Positions 1 through 6,883 of a stretch of DNA of 9,654 nucleotides are shown here, one piece after another (positions within the stretch are counted from its first letter, which is position 1; every line of letters starts with the position of its first letter). The DNA is from an uncultured Alistipes sp. (lineage in GTDB: Bacteria > Bacteroidota > Bacteroidia > Bacteroidales > Rikenellaceae). A model generated the notes under the pieces. The model did not search any database and had not been told where the DNA came from. It saw nothing but the letters and a program-made list of their open reading frames with translations. The DNA lies in the NCBI GenBank assembly GCA_947174575.1, contig CAMWJM010000028.1, positions 1-9,654 on the forward strand. The letters run 5' to 3'. The position numbers and the translations under genes were made by a program.

Positions 1-360
1 GACCAGTCGAAGCTGCGGCCCATGATCCTCAAGGACATCGCCGACCGCACGGGGTTGGACGTCTCGACCATTTCGCGCGTGGTCAACAGCAAGTATGTCC
101 AGACCCAGTTCGGCATCATCCTCCTGAAGTCGCTTTTCTCCGAGGCCATGCAGACCGAGAGCGGCGAGGAGGTGTCGAGCTACGAGATCAAGAACATCCT
201 GCAGGAGTGCATCGACGAGGAGAACAAGCGCCGCCCGCTGACCGACGAGACGCTCATGGACATCCTCAACGCCAAGGGCTACCGCATCGCCCGCCGCACG
301 GTGGCCAAATACCGCGAGATGCTGGGCATCCCCGTCGCGCGGCTGCGCAAGCAGATATAG
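1..360 (+). CDS. rpoN: RNA polymerase sigma-54 factor, C-terminal part (5' end outside window)
   Basis: This is the last 119 codons of sigma-54, the alternative sigma factor that directs RNA polymerase to -24/-12 promoters and needs an AAA+ activator to melt DNA. The reading frame is open from base 1, so the gene starts upstream of the window. Visible residues 9-31 form the helix-turn-helix of the DNA-binding domain (LKDIADRTGLDVSTISRVV). The RpoN box, the -24 recognition helix, is ARRTVAKYRE at visible residues 97-106, close to the C-terminus as in the family. The stop is TAG at 358-360. A hairpin with a T-run follows at 385-408. No sigma-54 activator (AAA+ enhancer-binding protein) is present in the window; the response regulator next door carries a PglZ domain instead. 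Confidence 0.95.
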   Translation, partial: DQSKLRPMILKDIADRTGLDVSTISRVVNSKYVQTQFGIILLKSLFSEAMQTESGEEVSSYEIKNILQECIDEENKRRPLTDETLMDILNAKGYRIARRTVAKYREMLGIPVARLRKQI

Positions 361-384
361 TGTCGGTGCAGAAATACTCCCCGG

Positions 385-408
385 CGGCCAATAAATCGGG
401 CCGTTTTT
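385..408 (+). terminator. Small intrinsic terminator after rpoN
   Basis: A 5-bp GC stem (385-389 CGGCC with 399-403 GGCCG) encloses a 9-nt AT-rich loop and is followed directly by TTTTT at 404-408. It lies 25 bp after the rpoN stop and is the only such structure in the gap before porX. The stem is short, so termination may be partial. The T-run also forms part of the -33 box of the porX promoter. Confidence 0.5.
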
Positions 409-437
409 GCGTTCGTGGGTGAAAAGCATTATTTTTG
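405..437 (+). promoter_or_regulatory. Bacteroidetes-type sigma-70 promoter for porX
   Basis: TATTTTTG at 430-437 matches the Bacteroidetes -7 consensus TAnnTTTG exactly. TTTG at 406-409 matches the -33 element, with a 20-bp spacer, within the usual 19-21. Transcription would begin near 442-445, giving a leader of only about 12 nt before the ATG at 456. The consensus is established for Bacteroides; its use here is inferred from the match and position. Confidence 0.7.
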
Positions 438-455
438 CATCCTAAAAGCATCGCT

Positions 456-2006
456 ATGGTTAAGATTCTTTGGGTCGACGACGAAGTGGAGCTGCTGCGG
501 CCCCATGTCCTCTTTCTGCGGGGCAAGGGCTACGAGGTCGAGACGTGCAACAACGGCTACGACGCTATCGACATGGCTGCGGAGGGAGCTTACGACCTGA
601 TCATCCTCGACGAGATGATGCCCGGCATGACGGGTCTCGAAACCCTGCCCAAAATCAAGGAGGTGCGGCCCACGACGCCCGTCGTCATGGTCACCAAAAG
701 CGAGGAGGAGAACATCATGGACAAGGCCGTGGGTTCGAAGATCGCCGACTACCTCATCAAGCCCGTCAACCCCAACCAGGTGCTGCTTTCGATCAAGCGC
801 ATCGTCCATGCGCAGCAGCTCGTCACCGAGCAGACCACGGCCGACTACCGGCTGGAGTTCGGGCGCATCTCGCAGTCGCTGCAGATGGCCGACACGTTCC
901 AGGACTGGTGCTCGCTCTACCGGCGCCTCACCTCGTGGGAGATCGAGTTGGAGGACTCCACCGACCGCAGCATCAAGGAGGTGCTCGCCTACCAGAAGTC
1001 GGAGGCCAATCAGGAGTTTTCGAAGTTCGTGCGCCGCAACTACTACGACTGGATCAACAACCGCACGGACGAGTCGCCCGTGATGTCGCACACCCTGATG
1101 CGGTCGAAGATTTTCCCCGGCGCCGACGAGAACCCCAAGACCACGCTGCTCCTGATCGACAACTTCCGCTACGACCAGTGGCGGGCCATTTCGTCGCTCT
1201 TGAGGGGCTACTACGACGTCGCGGTCGAGGATTTCTATTGCGCGATCCTGCCCACCGCCACCCAGTATGCCCGCAACGCCATATTCGCGGGGTTGATGCC
1301 GCTGGCTATCGACCGCCTGATGCCCGACAAGTGGCTCAACGACAACGAGGAGGGCGGCAAGAACCGGTACGAGGAGGAGTTCCTGCAGCGCCTCATGGCC
1401 CAGAACGGCAAGCCGTGGAAATTCTCGTTCGACAAACTCGTGCGGCCCGAGCAGGGGCGGCGCCTGGTGGACAACATCCAGAAGGTCTACGACGCCGATT
1501 TCTCGGTGATCGTCTACAACTTTCTCGACATCCTCTCCCACGCCCGCACCGAGACCGACATCATCCGCGAGCTGACCGAGGACGAGGCGGCATTCCGCTC
1601 GCTCACGCGTTCGTGGTTCGAGCACTCCGACCTCTACACCATCCTGAAGATGCTTTCCGAGCGGGGCCACACCGTGGTCATCACCTCCGACCACGGGACG
1701 ATCCGCGTCGACAACCCCGTGAAGGTCACGGGCGACCGCGAAACCTCGGCCAACCTGCGCTACAAGACGGGCCGCAACCTGGCCTACAACTCGCGCGAGG
1801 TCTACGAGGTGCAGCGCCCCGAGGACATCCAGCTGCCGTCGAGCAACCTCACGTCGAGCTTCATCTTCGCCTACGACACCGATTTTCTGGTCTACAACAA
1901 CGACGCCAACCGTCATATCCGCTACTACCGCAATACGTTCCAGCACGGCGGCATATCCATGGAGGAGATGATCGTGCCGTATTTAGTGTTGCAGCCCAAA
2001 AAATAA
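456..2006 (+). CDS. porX: PorX-like response regulator with PglZ (alkaline phosphatase-superfamily) domain
   Basis: The protein has 516 residues from ATG 456. A TTG at 435 in the same frame would add seven residues but lies inside the promoter, and MVKILWVDDE is the normal receiver start. The receiver domain (about 1-120) keeps the acidic pair D8/D9, phospho-acceptor D52 (LDEMMPG), T80 and K102 (IKPV). A helical linker (about 120-225) leads to a PglZ domain (about 226-510) with alkaline phosphatase-type motifs: D235 (LLIDNFRYD), T267/T269 (LPTATQYAR), D358/H362 (NFLDILSH), D412/H413 (SDHG) and H497 (FQHGG). In Porphyromonas and Flavobacterium, PorX works with the histidine kinase PorY, and through SigP controls the type IX secretion system; its PglZ domain is a zinc-dependent phosphodiesterase acting on oligonucleotides. 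Whether this organism has type IX secretion cannot be seen here. All key residues look intact. tsaE follows 87 bp downstream on the same strand. Confidence 0.9.
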   Translation: MVKILWVDDEVELLRPHVLFLRGKGYEVETCNNGYDAIDMAAEGAYDLIILDEMMPGMTGLETLPKIKEVRPTTPVVMVTKSEEENIMDKAVGSKIADYLIKPVNPNQVLLSIKRIVHAQQLVTEQTTADYRLEFGRISQSLQMADTFQDWCSLYRRLTSWEIELEDSTDRSIKEVLAYQKSEANQEFSKFVRRNYYDWINNRTDESPVMSHTLMRSKIFPGADENPKTTLLLIDNFRYDQWRAISSLLRGYYDVAVEDFYCAILPTATQYARNAIFAGLMPLAIDRLMPDKWLNDNEEGGKNRYEEEFLQRLMAQNGKPWKFSFDKLVRPEQGRRLVDNIQKVYDADFSVIVYNFLDILSHARTETDIIRELTEDEAAFRSLTRSWFEHSDLYTILKMLSERGHTVVITSDHGTIRVDNPVKVTGDRETSANLRYKTGRNLAYNSREVYEVQRPEDIQLPSSNLTSSFIFAYDTDFLVYNNDANRHIRYYRNTFQHGGISMEEMIVPYLVLQPKK

Positions 2007-2016
2007 AGGAACCACC

Positions 2017-2064
2017 CCGGAACGGACGCACTCCTGCTTTGCCTTTGCGGACTGCCGGTTCCGG
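2017..2064. repeat. Imperfect inverted repeat between porX and tsaE
   Basis: CCGGAAC at 2017-2023 is perfectly complementary to GTTCCGG at 2058-2064. An inner CGCA (2027-2030) can pair with TGCG (2046-2049). There is no T-run after it, so it is not a standard terminator. The word ACTCCTGCT inside it (2030-2038) recurs at 9102-9110 in the gap before the OPT gene, suggesting a dispersed intergenic element. Confidence 0.5.
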
Positions 2065-2093
2065 AGCCATTTCGCGATCCGAACTTTGTATCT

Positions 2094-2510
2094 ATGAAGA
2101 CTATCCATATAACTTCCTGCGAGGAGCTGCCCCAGGTCGCCCGGGCGATCGTCGAGGCGCTGGGCAGCCGCTCCGTCGTCGCGCTGCGCGGCGCCATGGG
2201 TGCCGGCAAAACCACCCTCATCCGCGAGATCGTGGCGCAGCTCGGTGCCGCCGACACCGTCACCAGCCCGACGTTTGCCATCGTCAACCAATATCGGGGA
2301 TCGGGCGATCGGCGGATTTTCCATTTCGATTTCTACCGCATCGAGGACATCCGCGAAGCCTACGACTTCGGCTACGAGGAGTATTTCTATTCGGGCGACA
2401 TCTGCCTGGTCGAATGGCCCGAGAAGATCGAACCCCTGCTGCCCGACGAGCGGATCGAAGTGCGCATCGCCGTCGACAGCCCCACTGCCCGCACGTTCGA
2501 AATAGAGTAG
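2094..2510 (+). CDS. tsaE: tRNA t6A biosynthesis ATPase TsaE (YjeE family)
   Basis: TsaE is the ATPase subunit that drives the TsaB-TsaD complex, which forms N6-threonylcarbamoyladenosine at position 37 of ANN-decoding tRNAs. The protein has 138 residues, a usual length for the family. The Walker A loop is GAMGAGKTT at 33-41. The family motif TSPTF is at 57-61, HFDFYRI with D79 at 77-83, and LVEWPEKI at 105-112. The ATG at 2094 places MKTIHITS at the N-terminus and no better upstream start exists. Two TAG codons in a row close the gene (2508-2513). It lies 87 bp after porX on the same strand and has no strong promoter of its own, so co-transcription with porX is likely. The function is universal and need not be linked to porX signalling. 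Confidence 0.93.
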   Translation: MKTIHITSCEELPQVARAIVEALGSRSVVALRGAMGAGKTTLIREIVAQLGAADTVTSPTFAIVNQYRGSGDRRIFHFDFYRIEDIREAYDFGYEEYFYSGDICLVEWPEKIEPLLPDERIEVRIAVDSPTARTFEIE

Positions 2511-2523
2511 TAGCATATTTCGA

Positions 2524-2555
2524 GCAGCGACGGAATTGCGAGCCTCCGCAGCCGG
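2524..2555 (+). repeat. GC-rich core of dispersed intergenic repeat, copy 1
   Basis: This stretch after tsaE carries GCAGCGACGGAATT (2524-2537) overlapped and followed by GCGAGCCTCCGCAGCCGG (2538-2555). The 18-mer occurs again, inverted, at 6945-6962, with AATT next to it in both copies. The 14-mer occurs with one mismatch at 9038-9051. A further shared word, CTCTGTAGG, is at 2566-2574 and 6916-6924. It codes for nothing recognisable. Confidence 0.7.
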
Positions 2556-2600
2556 AAACAAAAATCTCTGTAGGTTACAGCTGACGGGTTGACTTCGCCT

Positions 2601-2642
2601 AATTGTGAATTATGAATTCTGAATTGTGAATTATAAATTCGT
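2601..2642 (+). repeat. Heptanucleotide tandem repeat, about six copies of AATTNTG
   Basis: Six successive 7-bp units starting at 2601, 2608, 2615, 2622, 2629 and 2636 all begin AATT; the first four fit AATTNTG exactly and the last two are degenerate. The tract ends 2 bp before the ATG at 2645. TGAATTGTGAATTAT (2620-2634) recurs unchanged at 9161-9175. The AT content contrasts sharply with the surrounding GC-rich genes. The tract could supply a promoter or an unstructured leader, but no full consensus promoter is visible in it. Confidence 0.85.
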
Positions 2643-2644
2643 TT

Positions 2645-3061
2645 ATGCAAGAATACATCTCCAAGCAACAGCAGGTTCTGCGTTCTGCAGAAGATATTTT
2701 CGCCGCTATCAGCCGTTTCGACCGCCTTACGCCCGCGCTGGCCGACCGCGTCGAGGAGTGGCAGGCCGATGAGGAGCATTGCTCGTTCAAGGCCAAGGGT
2801 TTCACCGTCAAGCTCCGCATGGAGGAGCGCATAGCGCCCAAGCATGTCAAGATCGTGGGCGACGAGGGTGGCGTACCCGTCGATTTCGCGTTCTGGATCC
2901 AGCTCCACAAGGTTTCGGACACCGACACGCGCCTGCGTCTGGTGCTCCATGCCGAGTTGAACATGATGATGAAGATGATGATCGGCAGCAAGCTGCAGGG
3001 CGCACTCGACCAGATCGCCGAGGGGCTGGCCCGGGCGATGAACGGCAACCACGCAATATAA
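2645..3061 (+). CDS. Small SRPBCC-fold (START/polyketide cyclase-like) protein of unknown function
   Basis: The 138-residue cytoplasmic protein has no signal peptide or membrane segment. The layout fits the SRPBCC helix-grip fold: an N-terminal helix around the SAEDIFAAISRFDRLTPAL stretch (14-32), a run of alternating hydrophobic strands through about residue 108 (including FTVKLRMEERIAP and RLRLVLHAELN), then a long C-terminal helix (about 112-135) with a KLQGALDQIAEGLARAM face. Bacteroidetes commonly carry short SRPBCC proteins of this size with no known ligand. Superfamily assignment rests on pattern and length only. It sits directly behind the AT-rich heptad tract and ends at the terminator at 3068-3114, so it could be the last gene of the porX-tsaE transcript or a separate unit. 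Confidence 0.7.
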   Translation: MQEYISKQQQVLRSAEDIFAAISRFDRLTPALADRVEEWQADEEHCSFKAKGFTVKLRMEERIAPKHVKIVGDEGGVPVDFAFWIQLHKVSDTDTRLRLVLHAELNMMMKMMIGSKLQGALDQIAEGLARAMNGNHAI

Positions 3062-3067
3062 AAATAA

Positions 3068-3114
3068 ACAGCGTGCAAACGACTTTTAAAGCCGGTTGCA
3101 CGCTGTGCGTTTTT
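3068..3114. terminator. Bidirectional intrinsic terminator between convergent genes
   Basis: CAGCGTGCAA (3069-3078) pairs perfectly with TTGCACGCTG (3096-3105), extended by A3068-T3106 to 11 bp, around a 17-nt loop. TTTTT follows at 3110-3114 on the + strand, and an A-rich run at 3058-3068 gives a T-rich tail on the - strand. It sits between the SRPBCC gene, read rightwards, and the DUF4923-like gene, read leftwards, where a two-way terminator is expected. Confidence 0.9.
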
Positions 3115-3128
3115 GTTCGTCGTTCGGT

Positions 3129-3719
3129 TTATTTCGCGAATTCGAACCCGATATAGACGTTTTCGTACGACTCCAGCAGCTTCGCTATGGTCGCGAGCGA
3201 CGCAATCTTGCTGCCGAGGGCCGAAATCAGCTTCACCAGCTTGGTCACCGGGAACACCAGTTGCAGGTCGGTGCCGCTCACATAGGCGTGCCCCTCGACG
3301 GTGCCGAGGTTGTAGGTGCCTTTGGCGAAGCAGAGCGCGATGCGGTGCGTCGAGGGGTCGAATTCGTAGGAGCCTCCGAGCTTCTTGGTGCCGAACGTCG
3401 CCGTGAAGGTGTCGTCTTTTTCGAACACGAAGCTGCAGGCGCCGGGGCGTATGCCGACCATTCGATAGGTGCTTTCGAGCTTCTCCGCAATGGTCGTCTG
3501 CAACGCTGCGCCGCTCAACTCCGAGGCGAGGTCTTCGCTCTCGAATTTCACGCCCGGCGCCGTGTAGTTCCACGTGCCCGTCAGCGCATAGCGGGTGAGC
3601 TGTCCGTCGGTGAGGTCGTCGGCCGCCGTGGCGGCGATTTTGGTCAGCAGGTCTTTCCAGCTTTGGGCTTCGACCCGGACTGCCGGAAGCAGCAGGGCCA
3701 GCAACAACAGTTTCTTCAT
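3129..3719 (-). CDS. Secreted DUF4923-like protein
   Basis: The 196-residue protein begins MKKLLLLALLLPAVRVEAQS, a clear Sec signal peptide with likely cleavage after A18 (VEA|QS). An in-frame ATG at 3767 would add 16 charged residues, bury the signal peptide and overlap nadE, so ATG 3719 was chosen. The mature part starts SWKDLL, has the GTWNYTAPGVKFESEDL stretch (about 48-64), a beta-rich middle (SFVFEKDDTFTATFG, GGSYEFDPSTHRIAL) and a C-terminal helical part ending in a YIGFEF strand. This resembles the DUF4923 proteins of Bacteroidales, which have lipocalin-like beta repeats and no assigned function. No lipobox cysteine follows the signal peptide, so it is probably periplasmic or exported rather than a lipoprotein. 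It lies 4 bp after nadE and is very likely in the same transcript. Confidence 0.8.
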   Translation of the reverse strand: MKKLLLLALLLPAVRVEAQSWKDLLTKIAATAADDLTDGQLTRYALTGTWNYTAPGVKFESEDLASELSGAALQTTIAEKLESTYRMVGIRPGACSFVFEKDDTFTATFGTKKLGGSYEFDPSTHRIALCFAKGTYNLGTVEGHAYVSGTDLQLVFPVTKLVKLISALGSKIASLATIAKLLESYENVYIGFEFAK

Positions 3720-3723
3720 CGTT

Positions 3724-5649
3724 TTATGCGGTTTCGAGTTCTTTGAGCCAGACGGCCGCCGAGGCATCCGACGGCATGCGCCAGTCGCCGCGGGGCGAGA
3801 GCGCCGCCGAACCCACCTTGGGGCCGTCGGGCATCGCCGAGCGTTTGAATTGTTGGGCGAAGAAGCGGTGCACGAAGACCTCCAGCCACTTGTGGATCGT
3901 GGGGCGGTCGTAGCTCCCGCGGAAAGCCGTTTCGGCCAGAAAAAGCGTCTTCGCGGGGCCGTATCCCGAGCGCAGCAGGTGGTAGAGGAAGAAGTCGTGC
4001 AGCTCGTAGGGGCCTACCAGATCTTCGGTTTTCTGGGTCATGCCGCCCGCCTCGTCGGCCGGCAGCAGCTCGGGACTCACGGGCGTATCCAGAATGTCGA
4101 GCAGCGTGGCGCGCGTCGTGGCGTCGGGTTCGGTGTCGGCCGCCCACTTCACCAGGTGGCGCACCAGCGTCTTGGGCACCGAGGCATTCACGCCGTACAT
4201 CGACATCTGGTCGCCGTTGTAGGTCGCCCAGCCCAGGGCCAGTTCGCTCAAATCGCCCGTGCCGACGACCAGCCCGTTTCGCATGTTGGCCACGTCCATC
4301 AATATCTGCGTGCGTTCGCGCGCCTGGGCGTTCTCATAGGCCGTCGTGCGGTCGGACGGCTCCATGCCGATGTCTTTCATGTGCTGCGTGCAGGCTTCGC
4401 GGATCGGTATCTCGCGCACCGTGACCCCCAGCCGGTGCATCAGCTCCAGTGCGTTGCGGTAGGTGCGGTCGGTGGTTCCGAATCCCGGCATGGTGATGCC
4501 CACGATGCCCGTGCGCTCCAGATGCAGGAAGTCGAACGCCCGCACCGTCGCCAGCAGCGCCAGCGTCGAATCCAGCCCGCCCGATATGCCCACCACGGCG
4601 CACCGGCAGCCCGTGTGGCGCAGCCGCTGGGCCAGACCGTGGGCCTGGATGTTGAACACCTCCTCGCAGCGTTCGTTGCGGTCGCCCTCGTTGCTGGGCA
4701 CGAACGGCAGCGGATCGACTTCGCGGTCGAGCGCCGCGGCCCGCAGCCCCTCGGGAATCTCCATCTCGATCACGGTGTTCTCCGCGGCGGTGTCCCGCTG
4801 GCGGAACGAGGTGTTGCGGCGGCGTTCGAACTCCAGCCGCTCGATGTCCACGTCGGCCACCGCCAGCTGCTCCTCGCCCGTGAAGCGGGGCGTTTCGCGC
4901 AGGATTGTGCCGTTCTCGGCGATGATGCCGTTGCCGGCGAAGACCAGATCGGTCGACGACTCGCCGAAGCCCGCCGAGCAGTAGACATAGGCCGTCAGCG
5001 TGCGGGCCGACTGCTGGGCCACCAAGCGGCGCAGATAGGCGCGCTTGCCCGCCGCTTCGGGCGAGGCCGAGAGGTTGAAGATCACCTTGGCGCCGTCGAG
5101 CGCCAGCTGCGACGAGGGCGGAACGGCCGTCCAGAGGTCTTCGCAGATCTCCGCGCCGAACTCCGTGCCGTTGATCTCGAACGTGAGGTCGGTGCCGAAG
5201 TCGGCCTGCTGGCCCGCCGCCGCGATCTTCTCCTCGGCGATGCCGGCGCCCGAGGCGAACCAGCGGCTCTCGTAGAACTCCGAGTAGTTCGGCACGTGGG
5301 TCTTGGGCACGACGCCCAGAATACGCCCCTGGGTGAGCACCGCGGCGCAGTTGTAGAGCGTCGATCCGTGCCGCAGGGGCACGCCGACCACGAGCGCCAG
5401 CGGCAACTTGCGCGTAGCCCGCACGATCTCTTCGAGCGCCTCGTCGGCCGCATCGAGCAGCGTCGGCTGCAGCAGCAGATCGCCGCAGGTATAACCCGTG
5501 ACGGACAATTCGGGAAAAGCGACGATTTCGACGCCTCGCTGCGCCGCCTGCTCGGCCAGCGCCACGATACGCGAAGCATTGTATGCGCAGTCGGCCACCC
5601 GCACATGGGGGATTGCCGCCGCGACTTTCAGAAAACCGAAATTATCCAT
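3724..5649 (-). CDS. nadE: Glutamine-dependent NAD+ synthetase (nitrilase-type amidase plus synthetase)
   Basis: The enzyme makes NAD+ from nicotinic acid adenine dinucleotide, ATP and glutamine in the cytoplasm, the last step of NAD biosynthesis. It has 641 residues, usual for the two-domain form. The N-terminal nitrilase-like glutaminase domain (about 1-300) has the catalytic triad E47 (FPELSVTGY), K116 (PKTHVPNY) and C169 (EICEDLW). The C-terminal synthetase domain (about 325-641) has the ATP-binding SGGLDS loop at 356-361, then MPGFGTTDRT and the GTGDLSELALGWATYNGDQMSMY stretch, which are typical of the family. The ATG at 5649 follows the pepT stop by 6 bp, indicating translational coupling. 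Ammonia is supplied internally by the amidase domain, so a separate glutaminase is not required. There is no sign of damage. Confidence 0.97.
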   Translation of the reverse strand: MDNFGFLKVAAAIPHVRVADCAYNASRIVALAEQAAQRGVEIVAFPELSVTGYTCGDLLLQPTLLDAADEALEEIVRATRKLPLALVVGVPLRHGSTLYNCAAVLTQGRILGVVPKTHVPNYSEFYESRWFASGAGIAEEKIAAAGQQADFGTDLTFEINGTEFGAEICEDLWTAVPPSSQLALDGAKVIFNLSASPEAAGKRAYLRRLVAQQSARTLTAYVYCSAGFGESSTDLVFAGNGIIAENGTILRETPRFTGEEQLAVADVDIERLEFERRRNTSFRQRDTAAENTVIEMEIPEGLRAAALDREVDPLPFVPSNEGDRNERCEEVFNIQAHGLAQRLRHTGCRCAVVGISGGLDSTLALLATVRAFDFLHLERTGIVGITMPGFGTTDRTYRNALELMHRLGVTVREIPIREACTQHMKDIGMEPSDRTTAYENAQARERTQILMDVANMRNGLVVGTGDLSELALGWATYNGDQMSMYGVNASVPKTLVRHLVKWAADTEPDATTRATLLDILDTPVSPELLPADEAGGMTQKTEDLVGPYELHDFFLYHLLRSGYGPAKTLFLAETAFRGSYDRPTIHKWLEVFVHRFFAQQFKRSAMPDGPKVGSAALSPRGDWRMPSDASAAVWLKELETA

Positions 5650-5655
5650 ACCTTT

Positions 5656-6873
5656 TTATTCCGCCCACAGCTGCGCGAGGTTCAGAATCACCTGCTGGGC
5701 CTTGCGCATGGTGGTGAGCGAGCAGTATTCGAATTTGCCGTGGAAGTTCATGCCGCCCGTGAAGAGGTTGGGGCAGGGCAGCCCCATGAACGAGAGACGT
5801 GCGCCGTCGGTGCCGCCGCGAATGGGTCGCACCAGAGGCTTCACCCCGGCCATCTCCATGGCCTGCAGTGCCTTGTCGATCACTTGGGGGTGGGGTTCCA
5901 CCATCTTGCGCATGTTGAAATACTGATCCTTGAGCGTGAGCGACAGCACGCCGTCGCCGTATTTCTTGTTGAGCAGGTCGACGGCCGACCACATGAAGAC
6001 TTTCTTCTGCTCGAATTTCTCGGCGTCGTGGTCGCGGATGATGTAGCTCACCGAGGCTTTCTCGACCGTGCCGTTGAGGCCCACGCAGTGGTAGAAACCC
6101 TCGTAACCCTCGGTATGCTCGGGTTTCTCGGCTTCGGGCAGCAGGCGCTGCAGGTCGCACGCCACCTCTATGGCGTTGATCATCTTGCCCTTGGCATAGC
6201 CCGGGTGGACGTTGCGGCCCTGAATCTCGATCTTGGCGCTCGCGGCGTTGAAGTTCTCGTACTCCAACTCGCCCTCCATGCCGCCGTCGACCGTGTAGGC
6301 GAAGTCGGCGCCGAACGCCGCCACGTCGAAGAAGTCGACGCCGCGCCCCACCTCCTCGTCGGGCGTGAAGCCGATGCGGATCTTGCCGTGCCTGATTTCG
6401 GGGTGGGCGAGCAGATATTCGGCCGCAGTCATGATCTCGGCTACGCCGGCCTTGTCGTCGGCGCCCAGAAGCGTCGTGCCGTCGGTGTGGATGAGGGTGT
6501 GGCCCTTGAAGAACGCGAGTTCGGGGAAGTCGGCCACGCGCATCGTGAGATGACCGTTGAGCACGATGTCGCCGCCGTCGTACTCCTCGACGATGCGGGG
6601 TTTGACCTCTGCGCCGCTCATGTCGGGCGAGGTGTCGACATGGGCGATGAAGCCGATCGTGGGGGCGTTTTCGCACCCCGGCGTCGCCGCGATCGTACCC
6701 ATGACATAGCCGTAGCGATCCATCGTCACGTCGGTCATGCCGAGCGTCTTCATCTCGTCGCACAGCGCGGCGAGCAGCACCTTCTGTTTCTCGGTTGAGG
6801 GAAACGTCTGGCTCTCCTCCGACGACTGCGTGTCGAAAGAGACGTATTTCAGGAAGCGGTCTTTCAGATCCAT
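5656..6873 (-). CDS. pepT: Peptidase T (tripeptide aminopeptidase, M20B)
   Basis: PepT is a cytoplasmic di-zinc aminopeptidase that removes the N-terminal residue from tripeptides. The protein has 405 residues, close to the family norm. Metal and catalytic residues are in place: H78 and D80 (FIAHVDTS), D140 (LLGADDKAG), E173/E174 (PDEEVGRG), D196 (YTVDGG) and H378 (NFHGKFEY). The ATG at 6873 gives MDLKDRFLKYVSFDTQS, the normal PepT start. The same frame is open far upstream only because of the frameshifted OPT gene. nadE begins 6 bp after its stop codon. The OPT peptide transporter lies just upstream on the same strand, so a peptide import and cleavage role is a reasonable inference. The 143-bp gap between them is filled by repeats. 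Confidence 0.97.
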   Translation of the reverse strand: MDLKDRFLKYVSFDTQSSEESQTFPSTEKQKVLLAALCDEMKTLGMTDVTMDRYGYVMGTIAATPGCENAPTIGFIAHVDTSPDMSGAEVKPRIVEEYDGGDIVLNGHLTMRVADFPELAFFKGHTLIHTDGTTLLGADDKAGVAEIMTAAEYLLAHPEIRHGKIRIGFTPDEEVGRGVDFFDVAAFGADFAYTVDGGMEGELEYENFNAASAKIEIQGRNVHPGYAKGKMINAIEVACDLQRLLPEAEKPEHTEGYEGFYHCVGLNGTVEKASVSYIIRDHDAEKFEQKKVFMWSAVDLLNKKYGDGVLSLTLKDQYFNMRKMVEPHPQVIDKALQAMEMAGVKPLVRPIRGGTDGARLSFMGLPCPNLFTGGMNFHGKFEYCSLTTMRKAQQVILNLAQLWAE

Positions 6874-6883
6874 TTCAAGCGAG

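Noticed and set aside
429..1946. A 505-codon - strand ORF opposite porX
   Set aside because: It has low-complexity valine- and leucine-rich composition with no domain signal and mirrors porX codons; a shadow.
2081..2088. GAACTTTG as a -7 box for tsaE
   Set aside because: It has one mismatch to TAnnTTTG, no -33 element at proper spacing, and lies only 5 bp from the ATG, which would make the mRNA leaderless.
470..2584. A 704-codon + strand ORF overlapping porX and tsaE in another frame
   Set aside because: It is arginine-, proline- and histidine-rich frame-shadow sequence, while both overlapped genes have full family motifs.
2634..2641. TAAATTCG as a -7 box for the SRPBCC gene
   Set aside because: It has one mismatch, sits 3 bp from the start codon, and is part of the heptad repeat; no matching upstream element.
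2601..2642. A CRISPR-like repeat array
   Set aside because: The units are 7 bp with no spacers; it is a short tandem repeat.
3129..3767. Longer DUF4923-like protein starting at 3767
   Set aside because: The extra 16 residues overlap nadE and would hide a clear signal peptide starting at 3719.
3595..6798. A 1067-codon + strand ORF
   Set aside because: It is antisense to nadE and pepT, rich in R, H, G and A, and has no recognisable motif; a codon-bias shadow.
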